A DNA stretch of 11,465 nucleotides from a candidate division CSSED10-310 bacterium (GTDB lineage Bacteria; CSSED10-310; JAFGDC01). The DNA lies in NCBI GenBank assembly GCA_016932295.1, contig JAFGDC010000415.1, positions 1 to 11,465 of the forward strand. The letters are read 5' to 3'. This document shows, one piece after another, positions 1 to 5,872 of this stretch (position 1 is the first letter of the stretch; every line of letters starts with the position of its first letter). Below the pieces are notes generated by a model. It worked only from the letters and a program-made list of their open reading frames with translations, was not told the DNA's origin and did not search any database. A program made the position numbers and the translations under genes.

Positions 1-621
1 ATGGCGCATCCTGTCGGCTGGTGCACATGGTGCGAGGCGCTGGTGTTCGCAAACGTGATGTCCGTGCAGAATGGCTTCAATCGTTGTTATTACACGGATG
101 GTTCCTTTACCACACCGATTACGCCGGCCAATTACACTACTGGACCCTTCCATTGTGATTTCGATGCGGACGGGTACCGCCTGCCGACCGAGGGGGAATG
201 GGAGTATTTCTGCCGGGCGGGCACTACTGGTCCGTTTTCGTGCACCGAACCGAACTACAATGTCTCGACATGCGCCTGGCAGTCATGCACCCTGGGCACC
301 CTGCCGACATTCGAGCAACATGCGGTATTCTGCGCGAACAAGACAGGCGGCCCCGATGTGGTGGGTACGAAGCTGCCCAATCCATGGAATCTGCTGGACA
401 TTCATGGCAATTCAACCGAGTGGTGCTGGGATTGGGATGGCACGTATCCCACCGGTTCCGTCACGGATTACACGGGCGCGGCATCCGGCACGGTGCGGGT
501 GGCAAGGAGCGGCTACTGGAGTTCCCAGGCCCGCGTCTGCAAGTCGGCGGCTCGATGGGGTAACACGATCACCGGCCGCCGCGATTTTCAAGGCATCCGT
601 CTGGTCAGAATGATTCCGTAA
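1..621 (+). CDS. SUMF1/FGE-like domain protein, Cys-rich, 5'-truncated by window edge
   Basis: This is the C-terminal part of a formylglycine-generating-enzyme-like (SUMF1/EgtB/PvdO superfamily) domain. Seen: the HPV-x-W-x-x-W-x-EA segment at residues 3-13, GYRLPTEGEWEYFCRAGT at 58-75, LPNPWNLLDIHGN at 125-137 followed by EWCWDWDGTYPTGS, and the terminal GIRLVR. The frame is open from base 1, and the first visible residues already lie inside the fold, so the apparent ATG at base 1 is probably internal. The true start and any signal peptide lie upstream. It has 11 cysteines in 206 residues. In the segment matching the FGE active site (ARSGYWSSQARVC, 168-180) I do not see the two catalytic cysteines of true FGE, so sulfatase activation is unlikely. 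A structural, ligand-binding or other modified SUMF1 role is more likely. The density of Cys would suit an exported disulfide-bonded protein, but that is inference. Confidence 0.85.
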   Translation: MAHPVGWCTWCEALVFANVMSVQNGFNRCYYTDGSFTTPITPANYTTGPFHCDFDADGYRLPTEGEWEYFCRAGTTGPFSCTEPNYNVSTCAWQSCTLGTLPTFEQHAVFCANKTGGPDVVGTKLPNPWNLLDIHGNSTEWCWDWDGTYPTGSVTDYTGAASGTVRVARSGYWSSQARVCKSAARWGNTITGRRDFQGIRLVRMIP

Positions 622-682
622 CCACCGGGAATGCCGCCCCGGCCCCTCGCCAGCGCGTGCAGCGCCAGCCGCGCCCTGGTTT

Positions 683-706
683 GCGCGGCGGGTTTTGCCG
701 CCGCGC
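683..706. other. Perfect 9-bp hairpin (possible terminator stem)
   Basis: GCGCGGCGG (683-691) and CCGCCGCGC (698-706) are exact reverse complements around a 6-base GTTTTG loop. It lies 62 bases after the stop of the SUMF1-like gene and upstream of the promoter proposed for manA. There is no T-run on either side, so it is not a textbook intrinsic terminator. It could still stop or pause transcription, or be chance in GC-rich DNA. Confidence 0.4.
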
Positions 707-732
707 CTTGCTCCAAGCGCATCCCCCGCCTC

Positions 733-761
733 TTGACGCGCCGGTCCGGGCTCACTACCCT
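733..761 (+). promoter_or_regulatory. Candidate sigma70-type promoter for manA
   Basis: TTGACG (733-738, five of six matches to TTGACA) is followed by a 17-base spacer and TACCCT (756-761, three of six matches to TATAAT). The predicted start near 768 leaves a leader of about 17 bases with a GAGG ribosome site at 775-778, just before the ATG at 785. The -35 is good and the -10 is weak. No other spaced pair stood out in the 163-base gap between the two plus-strand genes. Confidence 0.4.
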
Positions 762-784
762 GATCCTCTGCAAGCGAGGCGATC

Positions 785-1903
785 ATGACCAGTGTCAGGC
801 TCGACATGTGGCGGCGGCTCAGCGGGGCATCCTGTCTCCGCCCGGCTGTTCCCAATATTCGTACCGGCGCCCAGGGGTATACCTGGGGCCGTCCGGCAGC
901 CGAGTCCCGTATCCAGGGGATGCTGTCCCGGACGGATCCTCCCGGTCCGGGTCCGGTCCTGTCCGATCACGAGCCGGTGGCGGAATTATGGCTCCTGGTG
1001 GATGATCCGGTTTTTCCCGATCTCATCAACCTGGCCGGAGGAAACCGCCTGCCACTCTCCGAACTCTTCCAGGAATACGGTCCTGAACTGCTGGGAGAAG
1101 CGCACCTGGCCCGGCACGGCGTACGCCTGGGCGTGGCCGCCAAGATTATAGACACTGCCGTCCAGGTTTCCCGCGGCACGCTCTCCGCCCAGGTTCACCG
1201 CCGGGAGACCGCGGGTTGCGGCGCCAAGCCGGAGACATGGTTCGGCCTTGCGGAGGGCTCATTCGTGCATGCCGGGCTGCGCCGCACCATGAATCATGAA
1301 GAGTTTGTCGCCAGTTGCAGGAACGGCGCCATCGAACATCTCATGCACCGGTTCGACTTGTCGCCCGGCGCGGTGTTCCATGTGCCGGGCGGATTGCCTC
1401 ACGCGATCGGCTGCGACACCACGCTGCTGGAAATCTCGGTAGCGCCGACCGACGCCGATCCCCGTCCACTGGGTGAGCGGACCGTCTCCTTTTACGATCG
1501 ATGGGGCGGCAGGCAAGCGCGGGAAAACAAGGAACAACCGGAACTGGCAGCGGACCTCATCGCGCAGGCGGGATTTCTCAACGCCGCGCCACCGGCCCTC
1601 CTCACCTGGGACCTGGTGACTTCGGCGCCGGGCTGGCTGCTGCGGGTGACCCGGCCTCATAAGGAGTACCTGTTCGCCCGCCTTCAGGTGGATGGTGAGG
1701 TGGATGACCACTCACTGCAACACACCGGCGCAATCCCCGGCGATGGTCCTCTCATGCTGCTGGTCCTGAACGGTTGCGGAACGCTCCTGACCTGTCGCGC
1801 CGAACCACTGGCGCTGCACGACTATCTGCTCGTGCCCCATTGCGATCGAGGCTTCACGCTGCAAGCCGAGGAACCGCTCGACCTCGCTGTCTGGATGCCC
1901 TGA
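785..1903 (+). CDS. manA: Mannose-6-phosphate isomerase, class I (cupin)
   Basis: It interconverts fructose-6-phosphate and mannose-6-phosphate in the cytoplasm, the entry step to GDP-mannose. The 372 residues show the class I order: an AQGYTWG start motif (29-35), AELW (66-69), the conserved AAKIID Lys (K120), and LSAQVH (133-138), KPETW (148-152) and VPGGLPHAIG (200-209). The zinc ligands known from type I enzymes can all be placed: Q136, H138, E150 and H206. A C-terminal cupin half ends with a barrel strand near 345-370. Length is close to the family's usual 390. The usual AELWMGxHP is changed here to AELWLLVDDP (66-75), so the Gly and His of that loop are replaced. ATG at 785 is chosen for its upstream GAGG; ATG at 806 is a possible alternative, and both precede the first family motif. 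It faces the glycosyltransferase operon convergently, with only 6 bases between stops. Confidence 0.9.
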   Translation: MTSVRLDMWRRLSGASCLRPAVPNIRTGAQGYTWGRPAAESRIQGMLSRTDPPGPGPVLSDHEPVAELWLLVDDPVFPDLINLAGGNRLPLSELFQEYGPELLGEAHLARHGVRLGVAAKIIDTAVQVSRGTLSAQVHRRETAGCGAKPETWFGLAEGSFVHAGLRRTMNHEEFVASCRNGAIEHLMHRFDLSPGAVFHVPGGLPHAIGCDTTLLEISVAPTDADPRPLGERTVSFYDRWGGRQARENKEQPELAADLIAQAGFLNAAPPALLTWDLVTSAPGWLLRVTRPHKEYLFARLQVDGEVDDHSLQHTGAIPGDGPLMLLVLNGCGTLLTCRAEPLALHDYLLVPHCDRGFTLQAEEPLDLAVWMP

Positions 1904-1909
1904 CCGCGC

Positions 1910-3769
1910 TTACTCGAACTCGAGCCGCCTGATCCGAATCCGTCGATCTTCTTTCATGATCAACCGCACCGGGCTCCGGTCCGGAAATCTCTCCGCCAGT
2001 CGCCCATTGCGAGTTTCACCCAGGTCCAACACGCAGAGGAATCGGTCCGACAGGTCCGGCAGCGGGTTGGGCCGGCCCATGACCCACGACCGTGCATTGT
2101 CATGGGGCTGCACATTGTACTCCATGAAGACGAGCAACGGTTCACCCGGTGCGTGTTCCGCCGCCCATTTCGCCAGCGTCACGTAAGGCTCGTTCACCGC
2201 CGCCTGTGTCCGTTCCAGCGCTTTGACCTGCACCGGCAGGAAACCGAACCAACCGGCAATCACGGCGGCCGCCGCAAGGTTTGCGACGAATCGTCCCCAT
2301 GGCTTGCGTGCCGACCAGAAACCATGGGCCGCCACCATCAGCACCCAGGGAATCAATTCGAACGAGAACACCGGTCCCGTATCAGAGATCCCCGGCCAAA
2401 AATAGAAGAAATGAAATCCGAAAAAAAACACCGGCAACGTAATGAACACCGTCAGCCACGGCCGGTCCCGGCTTGAACCACGGAAGGAGAACAGCAACGG
2501 GATCAGCGCCAGTGGGTTGCCCAGCAGCCAGAAGGCCAGCCGGAGCAGGTTCAGCCAGGTGTTGCGGAGTCCCAGCGCGGGAGTATGAGCAATACCCCAT
2601 GGGTACGTGCCGAACCCAAGTACCGACGTACTCTGAAACTCTTCCCTGGTAAAGGATGGTTCCCAGTATGCGTCGTAATTTGTGATCATGGGATTGCCGT
2701 TGACCACCAGGTTCAGCACCAGATACATGGCTATGGGTATGGCGGAGCCGGCGGCAAGATACAACGGTTGCCGCCAGAACGCCGGGGAGCGGAACCGTGA
2801 CAGGCGTTTTGCGCCGGTCGGAGCGGCGCTTCGATACTGCAGATACACCAACAGCATGCCGAAAGGCGCTCCGAAGAGCACCGGAAGATGAGGCCGGAAA
2901 TGCACAAGGGCGCCGAGTATCGCACCCGCCCCCAGCCAGTCCCGCACCCGGGCGGTATCCAGCGCGCGGATGAACAGCCTGGTGAAGAGCGCCAGCAGGA
3001 ACAGGGTGGAGGTGTGGGAGAGCAGCGTGGCGGAAGTGAAAATGAAGAACGGGCTGAGGCAGAGCATGACCGCGGTGATGAACGCGGTGCGCCGGCCGAA
3101 CAGGTGCTCGGCTGTGCCATGACTCATGAACATGGTCATGCCCCCGAGCAGCGCCGGCATGAGCACCGGCAGGCCCAGCAGCACGCCGGGCAACAGCAGC
3201 AGCGGATGGCCGAAGGGATACTGAGTGAACCACTTGCCGCTGTTTACGATGAATATATTGTCGAAATGAGGTCGGGGCAGCGGCGGCTGGGACGGCAGAT
3301 AGAGCGCGCCCCTCGCCAGTATGCGTGCCTGGAACAAGTAGGCGAACTCGTCATCGGTGATGGGCGTGCATTTCAACACCAGGATTGCCGCCAACAGGAT
3401 CTCGATAGTGACCAGCAACGGAAAACCAGTGGCCGGCAGCCATCCCGGCAATCGCTCGATGAACCGTCCGAGGCGATCCCGCCAGTCGCCCACAAGCAAC
3501 CAGCCGCTCGCCGCGCACAACAAGGCAGCCGGCAGGATCAGAGCGCTGAAGCTCAGGACGAATCGTTTTTCATCCTCGCTCCAGGTGCTGAGTAGACTGT
3601 AGAGATGCCCCTGGTCATCCTCCGTATCACCATAGAGGTGCAGGTTCTGATACCACTCGTGCGACGCCGTGTCGGCGAGATGCCAGCCCAGCAGTGACCC
3701 GGCGGCCAGCAGCAGGAGCACGCCGCTGATGAGCGATGCCTTGCACGGGCGCGCTCCGGCCGGCGTCAT
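1910..3769 (-). CDS. GT-C fold membrane glycosyltransferase (ArnT/PMT-like), copy 2
   Basis: A polytopic inner-membrane protein of 619 residues, likely transferring a sugar from a polyprenyl-phosphate donor to an acceptor on the outer face of the membrane. Seen: hydrophobic segments at about 11-32, 71-96 and 116-134, then the acidic motif TDDEFAY (D139, D140, E141) at the start of the first large outside loop, followed by FQARILARGALYLP and a Y-PFGHPLLLLPG segment. Many further membrane spans run to about residue 530, and a soluble tail ends the protein. The DDE position is that of the catalytic or metal-binding acid in GT-C families. Two extra spans with a 40-residue hydrophilic loop precede it. 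ATG at 3769 is chosen over an in-frame TTG at 3793 because it lies 2 bases after the UbiA stop. It is last in the operon. Sugar and acceptor cannot be read from the sequence. Confidence 0.8.
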   Translation of the reverse strand: MTPAGARPCKASLISGVLLLLAAGSLLGWHLADTASHEWYQNLHLYGDTEDDQGHLYSLLSTWSEDEKRFVLSFSALILPAALLCAASGWLLVGDWRDRLGRFIERLPGWLPATGFPLLVTIEILLAAILVLKCTPITDDEFAYLFQARILARGALYLPSQPPLPRPHFDNIFIVNSGKWFTQYPFGHPLLLLPGVLLGLPVLMPALLGGMTMFMSHGTAEHLFGRRTAFITAVMLCLSPFFIFTSATLLSHTSTLFLLALFTRLFIRALDTARVRDWLGAGAILGALVHFRPHLPVLFGAPFGMLLVYLQYRSAAPTGAKRLSRFRSPAFWRQPLYLAAGSAIPIAMYLVLNLVVNGNPMITNYDAYWEPSFTREEFQSTSVLGFGTYPWGIAHTPALGLRNTWLNLLRLAFWLLGNPLALIPLLFSFRGSSRDRPWLTVFITLPVFFFGFHFFYFWPGISDTGPVFSFELIPWVLMVAAHGFWSARKPWGRFVANLAAAAVIAGWFGFLPVQVKALERTQAAVNEPYVTLAKWAAEHAPGEPLLVFMEYNVQPHDNARSWVMGRPNPLPDLSDRFLCVLDLGETRNGRLAERFPDRSPVRLIMKEDRRIRIRRLEFE

Positions 3770-3771
3770 GC

Positions 3772-4671
3772 TCAGTGAGCCGGATGCAGGCAACCGAGCA
3801 GCCAGGCGAGGTGGGCGGCGGTCGCCATGGCTCCGGCGCCGAGGAACAGCAGCCGGTAACGGTCTCGGTAACCGCGGACAACGGAGGTGGTGAGCGGTGC
3901 CTCGGTGGTGCGGCTGTGCAGGTAGAGGTGACCGCAGGCGAGAGCCAGGAACGGTCCGCCGATCCAGGGTTCCACCAGGCCGGCGGCAGTGGCGATCCCC
4001 AGCAAGGCATAGTCGGCGCAGAACAACGCCGCGCTGGCGGTATGTGTCACACTCCGGCCGAACACGATGGAACTGGTCCGCAGACCTTCCTTGCCATCAG
4101 CGTCATGGTGCATCACCTCGTGATTCAGATGTCCTCCCACGAAAGCCATCGCGAAGAACACCGCCAGTGTCCAGCCGCGCGTGTCCAGTTGGCGGATCGC
4201 CGCGTAGGGCATGAGGAACATGAGCAGTCCGTTGGCCAGGTGGATGAGGGAGCCGATCACGGGTCTGCCCTTGGCGAGGATGATGGGATGGCTGTACGCG
4301 ACCCACAGGAGCCACAGCAGGCACGCCCATGGCAGCAGCTTGGCCGCGCAGATGAGGAAGACCAGCAGCGCCGCCCCGAACAGGACCATGGCGGCGGCCA
4401 GGACGGCGCCGGGAGTGGTTTCCCCTTGGTGCAGCGGATGGTCGCTGTGCATGTCGTTACGCGCATCCAGCCGGTGTCCGCCCCAGGCGTTGAAAGCATA
4501 TACCGAGGTGGACAGGAAGAAGAATCCCAGCATGACGGAGGCCAGATGACAGGCCGGAAGGACATCCGGGGTGGAAAGGGCGAGGAAGCCGCCGGTGGCG
4601 GGAAAGCCCACCATGAGCGCGGCTTCCTTAATCCGTACCGCGCGCACGATCAACTCCAGGCGGCGGATCAT
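3772..4671 (-). CDS. UbiA-family membrane prenyltransferase with altered Asp motifs
   Basis: A 299-residue polytopic protein with about eight or nine hydrophobic helices, the size and topology of UbiA prenyltransferases (4-hydroxybenzoate, menaquinone, chlorophyll, archaeal-lipid and decaprenyl-phosphoribose enzymes). The first motif reads NAWGGHRLDARN (61-72) ending in HPLHQG (78-83), matching NDxxDxxxDxxxN...RPLxxG. The second reads HEVMHHDADGKEGLRT (184-199), matching DxxDxxxDxxxGxxT. By that alignment the first motif keeps only D69 (A62 and G65 replace Asp), and the second has E185, H188 and D192. The aspartates normally hold Mg-diphosphate, so chemistry or substrate may differ. The ATG at 4671 overlaps the GGR stop as ATGA, implying translational coupling. 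An open frame extends to 4842, but inside the GGR gene and without UbiA-like sequence. The prenyl acceptor is unknown. Candidates are a quinone head group, glycerol-phosphate lipid, or a polyprenyl-phosphate carrier step. Confidence 0.75.
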   Translation of the reverse strand: MIRRLELIVRAVRIKEAALMVGFPATGGFLALSTPDVLPACHLASVMLGFFFLSTSVYAFNAWGGHRLDARNDMHSDHPLHQGETTPGAVLAAAMVLFGAALLVFLICAAKLLPWACLLWLLWVAYSHPIILAKGRPVIGSLIHLANGLLMFLMPYAAIRQLDTRGWTLAVFFAMAFVGGHLNHEVMHHDADGKEGLRTSSIVFGRSVTHTASAALFCADYALLGIATAAGLVEPWIGGPFLALACGHLYLHSRTTEAPLTTSVVRGYRDRYRLLFLGAGAMATAAHLAWLLGCLHPAH

Positions 4672-5816
4672 GATCGGCTCCGGTCCCTTGGTTGGAACCG
4701 TCCTCGGTATTCCGACACCACCTGGGCGGTCAGTGACATGAGTTGGAAGTACCAGCGCATGGCTGTTGCAAAGGCGTGCGGGGAGCGTCGCACGGTCCTG
4801 CCCACCAGCCAGCGGTAACTGGGATTCACCACTTGCAGCCACCGCCAGTAGATCGACCGTCGCAGGTTGCGATCATAAGCAGTCAGTATATCGGCCATGG
4901 CTTTATGCACGGCATAGCCTTCGATGATGCAGCGGGCGGCCAGCGCCGCACTTTTCTGGGCGAACACCAGTCCGCCGCCGGTGAATGGATTGACCAGCCC
5001 GGCGGCATCGCCCACGGCCAGGCTGCGGCGTCCCACCAGCCGCCTGGCCCGCTGCACCGGCAATACTCCTCCATGGCGTCGCAGCACCTGGCGGTCGCAC
5101 AGCTCGGACCGGCTCCCGATGAACTGAACCAGGCGTTCGGTCATGCCCGAAATCCCGCAGGATGCCAGCCAGCCGACTCCCACATTGAGCCGGTCGCCTT
5201 TCGGAAACACCCAGAAATACCCCGGTTTACCTTCAAGGCCATCCAGGAAAAACTCGAAGAAATCCCGGTCCTCTCCGTCACTCCGCAATTCCATGTAGGC
5301 GGCGGCACAGCGCGGCGTCGATGGCGTCACGCCGCATTCGACCCCATGCAGATGCGCACCGCACCCGGCGGCATTGATCAACAGGTCCACCTCGATGGTT
5401 TCATGTGTTCTGGAGGAAAGATGTTCAATAGCGAGGTGTCCGCTCGCCTCGTTGAATCGACGCACGGCGCAATGGATCAACGGTCTGGCGCCGGCCGCTA
5501 CGGCTTTTTCGAATATGCGTTTGTCCACCACGGCGCGCTTGAAGGAGGCCAGCATGGGCACGGCGAACTCCCATTCCCGAAGCACGCCGCGGGAATGCAC
5601 CTTGATGCGGCGGATCCAGTGATCCACCAAGGCGGGATCGACTCCCAGGTTGTCCAGGTACTCGGTGACGACACCGCCGCCACAGGGGATGCCGGCGCCA
5701 GGTTCCCGATCGCGTTCGATCAGTACGACATCCATTCCGGCTTTCGCCAGTGCGAGCGCCGCCGGCGCTCCCGCCGCTCCGGCGCCGGCGATGGCGATGG
5801 TTGGGGTGCGGTGCAA
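4668..5816 (-). CDS. Geranylgeranyl reductase family FAD-dependent oxidoreductase
   Basis: A 382-residue flavoprotein expected to saturate double bonds of an isoprenoid chain (archaeal or plant-type lipids, chlorophyll side chain, menaquinone as in MenJ, or a polyprenyl carrier). Seen: the Rossmann dinucleotide motif GAGAAG (11-16) with the E34-R35 acid after strand 2, the PCGGG cysteine motif (44-48) that geranylgeranyl reductases carry, the substrate-cavity motif GYFWVFP (199-205), and the FAD-phosphate motif GDAAGLVNPFTGGG (269-282). The start is a TTG at 5816 with AAGGAGG at 5821-5827, four bases upstream, and the nucleotide-binding strand begins right after it. A longer frame reaches another TTG at 5918, but that extension overlaps the previous gene and resembles no family member. 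It is coupled to the UbiA gene by ATGA. Pairing of GGR with UbiA is known for several isoprenoid lipid pathways. The actual substrate here is inferred only. Confidence 0.82.
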   Translation of the reverse strand: MHRTPTIAIAGAGAAGAPAALALAKAGMDVVLIERDREPGAGIPCGGGVVTEYLDNLGVDPALVDHWIRRIKVHSRGVLREWEFAVPMLASFKRAVVDKRIFEKAVAAGARPLIHCAVRRFNEASGHLAIEHLSSRTHETIEVDLLINAAGCGAHLHGVECGVTPSTPRCAAAYMELRSDGEDRDFFEFFLDGLEGKPGYFWVFPKGDRLNVGVGWLASCGISGMTERLVQFIGSRSELCDRQVLRRHGGVLPVQRARRLVGRRSLAVGDAAGLVNPFTGGGLVFAQKSAALAARCIIEGYAVHKAMADILTAYDRNLRRSIYWRWLQVVNPSYRWLVGRTVRRSPHAFATAMRWYFQLMSLTAQVVSEYRGRFQPRDRSRS

Positions 5817-5820
5817 GAGG

Positions 5821-5827
5821 CCTCCTT
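5821..5827 (-). promoter_or_regulatory. Strong ribosome binding site setting a TTG start
   Basis: AAGGAGG on the minus strand, four bases before the TTG at 5816. It is a near-perfect Shine-Dalgarno and is the main reason to choose TTG 5816 as the start of the reductase. The spacing is at the short end of the usual range. Confidence 0.6.
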
Positions 5828-5844
5828 GTAGTGGTTCGTTTCCT

Positions 5845-5872
5845 ATTATCCAGTGACTCCATGGCTTGTCAA
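5845..5872 (-). promoter_or_regulatory. Near-consensus internal sigma70-type promoter
   Basis: On the minus strand TTGACA (5872-5867, six of six) is followed by a 16-base spacer and GATAAT (5850-5845, five of six). The -35 overlaps the TGA stop of the upstream glycosyltransferase gene. A start near 5838 would give a leader of about 22 bases carrying the AAGGAGG site. It would allow the reductase, UbiA protein and second glycosyltransferase to be made independently of the first two genes of the operon. The 16-base spacer is one short of the optimum. It is the best promoter match I see in the window. Confidence 0.6.

Noticed and set aside
625..642. Small CCGGG/CCCGG stem just after the SUMF1 stop
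   Set aside because: Only five base pairs with an eight-base loop and no T-run; too weak to call a terminator.
2888..3595. 235-residue plus-strand frame rich in Gln and Glu opposite GT-C 2
   Set aside because: The composition is that of the complement of membrane-helix codons, with no supported start.
3769..3793. TTG start at 3793 for GT-C 2, overlapping the end of UbiA
   Set aside because: It has no ribosome site and adds only eight residues. The ATG at 3769, 2 bases after the UbiA stop, is simpler.
3736..4818. 360-residue open frame on the plus strand opposite the UbiA gene
   Set aside because: It is antisense to a gene with clear family motifs, is rich in Gln/Glu/Arg from codon mirroring, and has no recognisable domain.
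4743..5831. 362-residue open frame on the plus strand opposite the reductase gene
   Set aside because: It mirrors the codons of the flavoprotein and has no domain or ribosome site.
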